Positions 36,182-43,841 of a DNA stretch of 64,000 nucleotides are shown here, one piece after another. The notes below the pieces were generated by a model. It saw only the letters and a list, made by a program, of their open reading frames with translations. It was not told the DNA's origin and searched no databases. The stretch covers positions 1 through 64,000 of the forward strand of contig NZ_CP026115.2 of assembly GCF_009883635.2 (NCBI RefSeq), in the 5' to 3' direction. Source of the DNA: Pseudomonas putida. GTDB lineage: Bacteria > Pseudomonadota > Gammaproteobacteria > Pseudomonadales > Pseudomonadaceae. The position numbers and the translations under genes are program-made. Each line of letters begins with the position of its first letter. The first letter of the stretch is position 1.

Positions 36182-37849
36182 TCAGAAGGTGTATTTCAAC
36201 GAGAAGGTGGCGTAGTCACGGTCGGCGTAGGGCCGCTTGATCGGGTCGGGCGAACCGAGGTAGCCGACATAGGTCAGCGCAGCTTCCAGGTTGCCCAGGT
36301 ACTTGAAGGTGGTGCCGACGCTGATGCGGCGGTCACCCTGCACACCGGAGATGCTCCCGGCCATGGGCGTCGAGCCGCTGAACACGTTGGAGAAGCGCAC
36401 CGGCACTTCCAGGTCCCAGCCCTGGAACACCCCCGGGTAACTGAACGAAGCGCCCACCGTGTAGGCACTGGCATCCCGCGAGCGCCAGCCGGTCGCGGTC
36501 TTGTAGGTGTAGTTGTCGGAGGCCGCGACCAAAGGTGCCAGGCTCGGCAGCAACGCCACGCCCTGCAGGTTGCCGGCCGCAGAAGTGGCATCGACGCTGT
36601 CGACCTTGACGTGGATGATCTCGCCGGTGAGGGTGGTCTGGCTGGCCCATGGCCGGTCGCCCAGCACGCGCATGGCCGAGAGCTGGAACTGCTGGCCCTT
36701 GCCGCGCGCCGGGGTCGGCCCGAGGCCGGTGTTGACCATCACCGGTGCACCGTCGCGGTACGACCATTCGCCGCCGATCTGGGTTTCGCCGAGCTTGGTC
36801 GAGGCGCTGATGCCGGTGAGCTTGATGTCCTCGAAATACTTCACCCGGTAGCCGTTGGCGGCGAAGGCGAACAGGCCGCCGCCCACCGGCACCGGGCTGT
36901 AGCCGACCAGTGCGGTGGCCGGGTTCTTGTCGTGGTAGTTGACGTGGAACAGCGACAGCTCCAGGGCCGGCACCGGCCGGTAGCGCAGCTGCACGCCCCA
37001 CTGGCCGCTGTCCCGGGGCTCGTCGGTGCCACGGTAAGGCACGTTGCCGGTCGGCGTGATCAGGAACTCGCGGCCCGGGCCGATCACGTCGGTGCCCGAC
37101 AGGTAGCTGCCCACCGGGGCCAGCTCGGTGCCCTTCCACTCGTACTGCAGGTAGGCGCCGAAGGTGAACTGCGGGTTGAAGCGGTACGAAGCCGACACCT
37201 GGCCCACCGGCAGCAGGACTTCCTTGACCTCGACCCCAGGTTGCGCGGCCTTGACCGCGTCCGAGGGGTTCTGCACGCCGTTGACCCCTGGGTAGTACAG
37301 GCTCTCGCCCCAGGACTCGATATGGCGGCCGGCCTTGACGTCGAGCATCGAGTCGTTGTCGAAGCGCCAGCCGCCGAACACGTAGGCATCCAGCAGGCGG
37401 GTACGGCCACCGCTGTAGTACTTGGCGTCGCTGGTGAATTCGTCGTTGTCACCGTCCTTGTTGACGGTGGCGGGCGAATTGTTGTCGTTCTTGCGGTGGT
37501 AGACGTCGTCGTAGAAGGTACTGGCGCGCACCACGGCGCCGTAGTTGTCCATGCGCATGATCATCTCGCCCAGTGCGCCCAGGCGGTTGGTGGTCAGGCT
37601 GCCCTGGTTGAAGTTGCGGTCACCGTCGTCGGCGTTGACCCCCATCAGGCGGTCGCTGGGCTTGGCCAGGCGCACGCCGATGCCGTAGCTGGTGGTCACC
37701 GACCAGTCGATGGTGGCGCCATTGTCGAACTCGATGGTCTCCCCCGCCCAGGCCGACGCCGATGCCAGGGCAATCGCCGCCGTCAGGCCGGCCAGCGGCA
37801 AGCCGCGGCTGGCAAGGCCAGTATCGTTATTGTTGTTCTTGTCGATCAC
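36182..37849 (-). CDS. DUF1302 outer-membrane beta-barrel protein (second copy)
   Basis: 555 residues, start GTG at 37849 with AGGAG seven bases upstream, overlapping the end of the metallo-beta-lactamase gene by 23 bp. Signal segment GLPLAGLTAAIALASASAWA; the mature protein is a beta-barrel ending in YATFSLKYTF. It shares layout and many motifs with the copy at 8449 (RNFxxGSLxTNRL, YDDVYHxxN, GRHxxxWGESL, LPVGQVSAS, KYLGN, DRDYxxFxxKYTF), so the two are paralogues. The first codons carry AACAACAATAAC, a CA-motif-like tract. It may be the pore for the side-chain-bearing substrates handled by this operon. Confidence 0.8.
   Translation of the reverse strand: MIDKNNNNDTGLASRGLPLAGLTAAIALASASAWAGETIEFDNGATIDWSVTTSYGIGVRLAKPSDRLMGVNADDGDRNFNQGSLTTNRLGALGEMIMRMDNYGAVVRASTFYDDVYHRKNDNNSPATVNKDGDNDEFTSDAKYYSGGRTRLLDAYVFGGWRFDNDSMLDVKAGRHIESWGESLYYPGVNGVQNPSDAVKAAQPGVEVKEVLLPVGQVSASYRFNPQFTFGAYLQYEWKGTELAPVGSYLSGTDVIGPGREFLITPTGNVPYRGTDEPRDSGQWGVQLRYRPVPALELSLFHVNYHDKNPATALVGYSPVPVGGGLFAFAANGYRVKYFEDIKLTGISASTKLGETQIGGEWSYRDGAPVMVNTGLGPTPARGKGQQFQLSAMRVLGDRPWASQTTLTGEIIHVKVDSVDATSAAGNLQGVALLPSLAPLVAASDNYTYKTATGWRSRDASAYTVGASFSYPGVFQGWDLEVPVRFSNVFSGSTPMAGSISGVQGDRRISVGTTFKYLGNLEAALTYVGYLGSPDPIKRPYADRDYATFSLKYTF
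37825..37843 (-). promoter_or_regulatory. Candidate Hfq/Crc (CA) motif in the second DUF1302 gene
   Basis: Minus strand GACAAGAACAACAATAACG within codons 3-9, a good AAYAAYAA tract at the translation start. Confidence 0.55.
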
Positions 37850-38981
37850 ACGGACTCTCCTGAAGGGCAACCGGCTGGCTGCCTGGAATGGTCAACGTTG
37901 CCGTCGGGCCGGGCATGGCTGCGGGTTGCCCCGGCGTGCCACGGCGGTAGCGGTGCTGCCCCTGGTGCAGCTCGCGCACCAGCAGCCCTTCGGCCATGAG
38001 GTAGTTGGCGTGGGCCAACGTTTCGCCAAGCGCCATCAGTTCGTCGAAACGACCTGACAGCTTGGGGAACACCACGGCCATCAGTTCGAGCGCGCTACGC
38101 GGCTCGTCACAGCTGGCCAGCAGGCGCGACAGCTGGGCCTGGTGATGCGCCTGCAACTGGTCCAGGCGCGCATGCAGGTTGTAGAACGGCCGCTCGTGGG
38201 CCGGCAGCACCAGCACGCTGTCGGGCAGCCTGCGCAGGTGTTCGAGCGAGGCCAGCCAGTCACGCAGCGGGTCGGCCTCGGGCTCGGTGGCATGCACGCC
38301 CACCGTCGGGGTGATGCGCGGCAGTACCTGGTCGCCGGCAATCAGCACGCTGCCGTCTTCGGCATACAGGCAGGCGTGCTCGGGGGAATGGCCGCGCCCC
38401 ACCACCACGCGCCACTGGCGGTTGCCGATGGGCAGGCGGTCGCCGTCTTGCAGGCGCCGGTAGCTGTTGAAATGCAGCGGGCGGAAGTGGCCGCTCTGGA
38501 TCAACCGGTACAGCTCGTCGATCTGCTCGTCGGTAAAGCCTGCCTTGGCGTGGAAGTCGTGGAAATCCCAACCCGGCGCCTGCCCCGCAGGCACCGTCAC
38601 GTACAGCGAGCGGTACTCGCTGGCGGTCATGTAGATCGGGCAGCGGTAGCGCTCGGCGAGCCAGGCGGCGACGCCTGCATGGTCGGAGTGATAGTGGGTG
38701 CAGATCACCGCCAGCACCGGCTGCCCGGCGAACAGCCCGGTGAACACCTGCTCCCAGGCGTCACGGGTCTGCGCAGTGTTCATGCCGGTGTCCACCACCA
38801 CCCAGCCCTCGCCATGGCGTAGCAGGTACAGGTTGATATGGTCGAGGCGGTACGGCAGCGGCATGCGCAGCCACCACACCCCGTCCAGCACCTCGCGCCA
38901 TTCGCCACTGCCCTGCGCCTGCGGCCAGGGGTAGCGCAGGCCGCTCGCCAGTTCGTGGCCTTGCGCGTTGAGCTCAGCCAT
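37827..38981 (-). CDS. Metallo-beta-lactamase-fold hydrolase in the side-chain operon
   Basis: 384 residues. The MBL metal site is intact: His96-x-His98-x-Asp100-His101 in CTHYHSDHAG, a later His in GRGHSPEHACLY, Asp in LIAGDQVLP, and His in LPAHERPFY. About 80 residues beyond the core form an extra helical domain of the glyoxalase II-like/LACTB2-like kind. It starts at ATG 38981, overlapping the ligase stop by eight bases, so it is tightly coupled to steroid-CoA ligase. No established step of steroid side-chain degradation requires it. Thioesterase proof-reading or opening of a lactone or other ester are possible roles; none can be read from the sequence. Confidence 0.72.
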   Translation of the reverse strand: MAELNAQGHELASGLRYPWPQAQGSGEWREVLDGVWWLRMPLPYRLDHINLYLLRHGEGWVVVDTGMNTAQTRDAWEQVFTGLFAGQPVLAVICTHYHSDHAGVAAWLAERYRCPIYMTASEYRSLYVTVPAGQAPGWDFHDFHAKAGFTDEQIDELYRLIQSGHFRPLHFNSYRRLQDGDRLPIGNRQWRVVVGRGHSPEHACLYAEDGSVLIAGDQVLPRITPTVGVHATEPEADPLRDWLASLEHLRRLPDSVLVLPAHERPFYNLHARLDQLQAHHQAQLSRLLASCDEPRSALELMAVVFPKLSGRFDELMALGETLAHANYLMAEGLLVRELHQGQHRYRRGTPGQPAAMPGPTATLTIPGSQPVALQESPCDRQEQQ

Positions 38982-40827
38982 GTTGGCCACCGATGAAGGC
39001 TGGCAGCCCGACCCGGGCCAGCATCTGCCGCGAATAGGGCTGATAGCTGGCGCTGCCTTCGTCACGGATGAACAGCGGGTCCGCGCAGGCTTGTGGGCAG
39101 TAGCCCTGGCGCTGCAAATCAACCTTGCGCAGCTTGAAAGTGCTGGTCAGGTCCGCCGCCGCACTCACCCGCACGAACAGCGGCGCGGCATAGCGCGGCA
39201 GGCGCGCTTCGGTCAGCTGGTAGAACGCCTGCGGGTCGAACACCTCCCCCGGCTGCATCAGCACGGCGGCCATGCCCGCCCTGCCTTCGTGCTCCGGCAC
39301 CTGCACGCCGTAGACGTTGATCAGTTCGAGGCCCGGCAGGTCGCTGAGGGCATCGGCCACCTCCTGGGTGGAAACGTTCTCGCTCTTCCAGCGGAAGGTG
39401 TCGCCAATGCGGTCGACGAAGTAGCAATAGCCATCGGCATCCTGGCGCAGCAAGTCGCCCGAGCTCCACCAGGCATCGCCGGCCTGCAGCACATCGCGGC
39501 GGATCTTGCTCTCGGTGGCTGCCGCGCAGGTATACCCCTCGAAGCGGCCGCCGCCGATGTCGGGGTGGTCGACGATGAAGCCCATGGCCTCGCCCACCTC
39601 ACCGACTTCGCACAGCTGGTAGAAGCCGTTGGCGTCGCGTGGGTGGCAGTCGTTCTCCACGTCGTAGCGCACCAGGCGCAGGTTGGTGCGGTTCCAGTCC
39701 GGCACCCGGCCGCAGGAGCCGAGGTAGTTGTCGACGTTGATGAGGTTGGTGTTGGCTTCGGTGGCACCCCAGCCTTCGAACACCTGGATCGGGCCGAAGC
39801 GCTCGACCCAGCGTTGCCAGGCCTCCGCCGACAGGCCGGCGCCGAGCATGCAGCGCAGGCTGTGCTCGCGCTCCCCGGCCTGGACCGGGCGGTTGAGCAG
39901 GTAGCGGCAGATTTCACCGATGTACTGGAACACGCTGATGCGATGACGCGCCACGTCGCTCCAGAACTCGCGCACGCTGAACTTGCGCCGCACCACGATG
40001 CTCGCACCCACGCGCAGGGCCGTGGAGGTGACCGAAGTGGCGGCTGCGCCGTGATACAGCGGCAGGCAGCAATAGAACACATCGTCGTGGGTGGCCTGCA
40101 AGGTCACTTCCATCACATCGCCCGACGACATCCAGCGCATGTGGCTGTAGCGCGCCGCCTTCGGCAGGCCGGTGGTGCCCGAGGTGAATATCAGCAGCGT
40201 CGGCGCCTGGGCCTCGATATCCGCACGCAGCGCCCGCGGGAAGCGACTGCGCGGCGCGGCGGCGAGGTCCTGGGCGAACGTGGTGTCGATACCGGCCGGT
40301 AGCTCAACCGGCCAAGGCTGTTCGGCGTCGTTGACCAGCCACACCGGCAGCGGCGGCAAGCCTTCGGTCGCCTGCAGATTGCCCAGGCACTCCTCGCCGA
40401 CCAGCAGGGCCTTGGCGTGGGTGGTTTGCAGCGCATGCACCAGGGGCTTGCCGGCCACTTGGGTATTGATGAACGCCACCACCACGCCAAGCTTGACCAG
40501 GCCGAACCAGCAGGCGAAGAACGCCGGGCGGTTCTCCATCGCCAGCGCGCACACGTCACCGGGGCGCAGCCCACGGGCCAGGCAGGCATGGGCCACCTGG
40601 TCGGCCAGGCGGTCGACTTCGGCGTAGCTCAGCACCTGCTCGCCATAGATGAGAAACGGGCGCTCGCCGTGGCGATCGGCCTGCGCTTCCAGGCGGTCGG
40701 CCAGGGTGTACAGGTCACGGGGCTTGATCTGCGCGCTGGCAGCGCTGCGCAGGTCGAGCAGGGCCTGGGTCTGTTCGCGGCTGACCGGCTGTTGCGCCGG
40801 GGCGTGCAGTGCTTGAGGCAGGTTCAT
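38974..40827 (-). CDS. Steroid side-chain acyl-CoA ligase (FATP/VLACS type, StdA1-like)
   Basis: 617-residue ANL ligase of the fatty-acid-transport-protein/FadD17-FadD19 type. P-loop LLIFTSGTTGLPKAARYSHMR near residue 205-225, A5 EGWGATEANTN, A7 WWSSGDLLRQD, A8 DRIGDTFRWKSENVST, all diagnostic of this class. GGAGG lies seven bases before the ATG, which overlaps the stop of the OYE gene (ATGA). Being with the Shy/Sal-type hydratase and aldolase, it is the best candidate for activating the intact C24 bile-acid carboxylate, the StdA1 role in P. putida DOC21. The other ligases here fit later steps. Confidence 0.78.
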   Translation of the reverse strand: MNLPQALHAPAQQPVSREQTQALLDLRSAASAQIKPRDLYTLADRLEAQADRHGERPFLIYGEQVLSYAEVDRLADQVAHACLARGLRPGDVCALAMENRPAFFACWFGLVKLGVVVAFINTQVAGKPLVHALQTTHAKALLVGEECLGNLQATEGLPPLPVWLVNDAEQPWPVELPAGIDTTFAQDLAAAPRSRFPRALRADIEAQAPTLLIFTSGTTGLPKAARYSHMRWMSSGDVMEVTLQATHDDVFYCCLPLYHGAAATSVTSTALRVGASIVVRRKFSVREFWSDVARHRISVFQYIGEICRYLLNRPVQAGEREHSLRCMLGAGLSAEAWQRWVERFGPIQVFEGWGATEANTNLINVDNYLGSCGRVPDWNRTNLRLVRYDVENDCHPRDANGFYQLCEVGEVGEAMGFIVDHPDIGGGRFEGYTCAAATESKIRRDVLQAGDAWWSSGDLLRQDADGYCYFVDRIGDTFRWKSENVSTQEVADALSDLPGLELINVYGVQVPEHEGRAGMAAVLMQPGEVFDPQAFYQLTEARLPRYAAPLFVRVSAAADLTSTFKLRKVDLQRQGYCPQACADPLFIRDEGSASYQPYSRQMLARVGLPAFIGGQHG

Positions 40828-41906
40828 TGCGCCACCTCCGCGCAGGCCTGCCAGCGGGGGTAGTCGCTGTAGCCGCGTGCCCCTGGGGTGTACAGGGTCT
40901 TGCGGTCGAAGCCGGCCAGAGGCCGCCCGTGGCGCAGGCGCTCGACCAGGTCCGGGTTGCCGATGAAGTGCCGGCCGAACGACACCGCCGCGCCCTCGCC
41001 CGCCGCCAGCGCAGCCTGCGCCGAGGCCCCGTCGAAGCCATCGTTGAGGATCAGCGCCTGGGTGCTGTTGCTGCGCGCCAGGGCGAACGCATCGAGCCCT
41101 GGCAGCGGCGAGCGCATGACATGCAGGTAGGCCAGGTTCAAGGGCGCCACCGCCGCACACAGCGCCGCACTGGTCACGGCCGGCTCGTGGTCGTCGATGT
41201 CGTTGTATGGGTTGGCGGGGCACAAGCGCAGGCCGACCCGGCCCGCGCCAATGGCGCCCGCCATGGCCGCCAGCACCTCTGCGGCAAAGCGCACCCGGTT
41301 GCGGGCGTCGCCACCATAGGCATCGTCGCGCTGGTTGCTGCCGGCGGCCATGAACTGCATGGGCAGGTAACCGCTGGTGCAGTGTAGCTCGACGCCATCG
41401 AAGCCCGCCTCGCGGGCATTCAGCGCGGCCCGGCGATAGTCGTCGATCACCCCGGCAATGCCCTCAAGGGACAGCGCCTCGGGCATCTCGGTGTCGACCA
41501 TCCCGGCCGTGTCGCTGAACAGCTGGGTGCGGGCGCGGATCGCCGAGGGCGCCACCGTGGCGGCGCCGAGCGGCTTGTTATGGTGGCTGGCGGCGCGCCC
41601 GACGTGCATCAGTTGCAACACGATGCGCCCCCCTTCAGCCTGCACGGCGCGGGTCACCTGGCGCCAGGCGCTCACCTGTTCGGCGCTGTAGATGGCCGGA
41701 GTACGGCAGTAGCCCAGGCCGCTGGCCGAAGGCGCGGTGCCTTCGGCCACGATCAGCCCGGCGCTGGCCCGCTGGCGGTAGTAGGCGACCATGTCGCTGC
41801 CCGGCACACCTTGGCGGTCGGCACGGCTGCGGGTCATCGGGGCCATGACGATGCGGTTGGCCAACTGCAGGTCACCCAGCCGCACAGGCTCGAACAAGAT
41901 GCTCAT
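40824..41906 (-). CDS. Old yellow enzyme-family alkene reductase (NemA-like) with altered active site
   Basis: 360 residues, single FMN barrel: FEPVRLGDLQLANRIVMAPMTRSR, LMHVGRA, DAYGGDARNRVRF, and a tail GARGYSDYPRW. The usual substrate-binding pair His-x-x-Asn/His before GYL is replaced by His-x-x-Ser (VELHCTSGYLPMQF), visible directly in the DNA. It is the first gene of the operon running to 33971, with the regulon box 90 bp upstream, AAGGAG before the ATG at 41906, and an AACAAGAAGAG tract in the leader. Probably reduces a conjugated enone or enoyl-CoA of a steroid; the Ser suggests an unusual ligand. Confidence 0.78.
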   Translation of the reverse strand: MSILFEPVRLGDLQLANRIVMAPMTRSRADRQGVPGSDMVAYYRQRASAGLIVAEGTAPSASGLGYCRTPAIYSAEQVSAWRQVTRAVQAEGGRIVLQLMHVGRAASHHNKPLGAATVAPSAIRARTQLFSDTAGMVDTEMPEALSLEGIAGVIDDYRRAALNAREAGFDGVELHCTSGYLPMQFMAAGSNQRDDAYGGDARNRVRFAAEVLAAMAGAIGAGRVGLRLCPANPYNDIDDHEPAVTSAALCAAVAPLNLAYLHVMRSPLPGLDAFALARSNSTQALILNDGFDGASAQAALAAGEGAAVSFGRHFIGNPDLVERLRHGRPLAGFDRKTLYTPGARGYSDYPRWQACAEVAQ

Positions 41907-41996
41907 TTCAGCTCCTTCACTCTTCTTGTTGCCGGTGCGCAAGGGCCGCGCGACACCGGAGATGAGCTGAATGATTCACCCTGGCCAGGTGCGAAA

Positions 41997-42015
41997 CATC
42001 GTCCGTCGAGACTAG
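41997..42015 (-). promoter_or_regulatory. Proposed steroid-regulon box, first side-chain operon
   Basis: CATCGTC-CGTCGA-GACTAG, perfect to the consensus. It ends 90 bp before the OYE start at 41906 and is divergent with the box at 42067. Confidence 0.7.
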
Positions 42016-42066
42016 TCCTGCAGTGCCCGCTGCAGGGCTGGCCAAGGCCCCGGCCCAGCGGCGAAA

Positions 42067-42085
42067 CTGGTCTGAACAGACGATG
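42067..42085 (+). promoter_or_regulatory. Proposed steroid-regulon box, MFS gene
   Basis: CTGGTC-TGAACA-GACGATG, one mismatch in the distal half. It ends 60 bp before the GTG start of the transporter. Confidence 0.68.
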
Positions 42086-42145
42086 AAATCGCGCCGGTAT
42101 GCGCCGAGCATCGGGCGCACCTAAAACAAGAAGCGGAGCTGTGCT

Positions 42146-43471
42146 GTGAACCCATCCCCTCCCGTGACCTGGCGTACCCACTACGCCTTGCTGGTGCTGG
42201 CCAGCATCTATGTTTTCAACTACATCGACCGCCAGCTGATGGCGATCCTGATCGAGCCGGTGAAGCTTGAATTCGGCATCTCCGACACCGGTATCGGGTT
42301 GCTTTCAGGGGTAACCTTCGCGGTGTTCTACACGGTGTTCGGCCTGCCCCTTGGGCGCCTGTCGGACCGCATCGGACGCAAGCCGGTGATCGCCTTCAGC
42401 TGCATGGCCTGGAGCCTGATGACCATGCTCTGCGGCATGGCCGGCAGCTTCTTTACCCTGGTGCTGGCGCGGATCGGCGTGGCCATCGGTGAAGCTGGCG
42501 GCACTGCGCCGTCGGTGGCGATGGTCTCCGACCTATACCCGCCGCAGCGCCGCTCCACCGCCCTGGCGGTACTGATGCTCGGTTCGAGCCTGGGCGCCAT
42601 CGTCGGTCTCGGCCTGGGCGGCTGGATTGCCCAGCAGCATGGCTGGCGCTATGCGTTCCTGCTGATCGGCGCGCCCGGCATCCTGCTCGGCCTGTTGCTG
42701 TTGCTGACCGTGCGCGCACCGAAGCCTGTGCGGCTGCAGCAGGCCAGCGCCGCGCCGGCCGAAGGCTGGCTGCAGACCCTGGGCGAGCTGCTGCGCATGC
42801 CGTCGTTTGCGTGGCTGGTGCTGACCGGTGGCGCGGCGGCGATCGCGGGCTATGCCATTGGTACCTGGAGCCCGAGCTTCCTGATCCGTTCACACGGTCT
42901 GAACATGCAGCAGGCGGGCTTTCTGGTGGGGGTGATCGGTGGCAGCGGGTCGACCATCGGCACCCTGGTGTGCGGCCTGCTCACCGACCGCCTGGCCCGG
43001 CGTGATGTCGGCTGGCAGATCGGTGTGCCGCTGCTGGGTACGCTGTTGAGCATTCCGTTTGCCCTGGCTTACTTCCTGTGGCCGCAGGGGACTGCGTTTT
43101 ACATTGGCGATACGCCGGTGCCCCAGGCGTTTCTGTTCTACAGCGCGTTCGGTTTCTTTGGGGTGTGGTGGGCGACGCCTTGCCTGGGGGCGATCACCCA
43201 TCTGTTCCCGGCGAATCGACTGGCACAGGCCACGGCGATCTTTGTCATGGCCATGACCTTGCTGGGGGTTGGACTGGGGCCATTGTTGATCGGGATGCTC
43301 AGTGACCTGTTCCTGCCGAGATTGCAGGGGGAGTCGCTGCGGTATGCGTTGGCGGCTTCGGTGGTGTTGCTGGTGTTGGCGGCGGTGTTTCTGACGGTGG
43401 CTTTGCCGCGGTATCGGGCGCAGATCAAGGGGTTGGCGGGTGGCAAGGTGGTTGGCGCGGTGGCTGTGTAG
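42146..43471 (+). CDS. MFS transporter (Spinster-like), probable steroid carrier
   Basis: 441 residues with 12 predicted TM helices. Signature segments: FNYIDRQLMAIL in TM1, GRLSDRIGRKPVIA in loop 2-3, and RIGVAIGEAGGTAPSVAMVSDLYP in TM4, the pattern of the Spinster-type MFS group, which includes many uptake carriers for aromatic and steroid acids in proteobacteria. The start is GTG with GGAG seven bases upstream. AAAACAAGAAG just before the ribosome site is CA-motif-like. It is driven by its own box, divergent from the first side-chain operon. Inner-membrane import of bile acids is inferred from context. Confidence 0.8.
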   Translation: MNPSPPVTWRTHYALLVLASIYVFNYIDRQLMAILIEPVKLEFGISDTGIGLLSGVTFAVFYTVFGLPLGRLSDRIGRKPVIAFSCMAWSLMTMLCGMAGSFFTLVLARIGVAIGEAGGTAPSVAMVSDLYPPQRRSTALAVLMLGSSLGAIVGLGLGGWIAQQHGWRYAFLLIGAPGILLGLLLLLTVRAPKPVRLQQASAAPAEGWLQTLGELLRMPSFAWLVLTGGAAAIAGYAIGTWSPSFLIRSHGLNMQQAGFLVGVIGGSGSTIGTLVCGLLTDRLARRDVGWQIGVPLLGTLLSIPFALAYFLWPQGTAFYIGDTPVPQAFLFYSAFGFFGVWWATPCLGAITHLFPANRLAQATAIFVMAMTLLGVGLGPLLIGMLSDLFLPRLQGESLRYALAASVVLLVLAAVFLTVALPRYRAQIKGLAGGKVVGAVAV

Positions 43472-43510
43472 GGCCGGGGTGCCTGCCTCGAGACATTCAG
43501 CGCCTGTGAG

Positions 43511-43731
43511 ATCGAGCGCCGCCCGCGCGGCGCATCGCGAGCTGCGCTCGCTCCTACGTCTGTTTCGGGCCAGTAACGCCTGTAACAGAGCCACGCGACC
43601 GCCTTGTTGGTACGACACGATATCGCGCCATGCGCCAAGGCGTTCGCGCGCAAAACCCACAGGAATAATTGGCCCGAAACAAACGTAGGAGCGAGCGCAG
43701 CTCGCGATGCGCCGCGCGGGCGGCGCTCGAT
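43511..43731. repeat. Long-armed REPIN, copy 1
   Basis: 221 bp. Inverted arms of 62 bp (43511-43572 and 43670-43731) differ at one base. Each arm contains ATCGAGCGCC..., GCGAGCTGCGCTCGC (itself a hairpin), TCCTACG and TTTCGGGCCA, around a ~97-bp centre. It is nearly the same as copy 2 at 56121, with homology starting at TTCAGCGCCT outside the arm. It fills most of the 370-bp gap between the MFS and DUF1329 genes; the remaining ~110 bp to 43841 shows nothing further. Confidence 0.88.
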
Positions 43732-43841
43732 TTATGCCCCCCTGCAAATCCGAAGACAGGCACCCAACATCCCACAAACAACAAAAAGGCCCGGCAGGGT
43801 CCCCCCTGCCAGGCCTGGTTCACCTCCGAAACCTCAACCCA

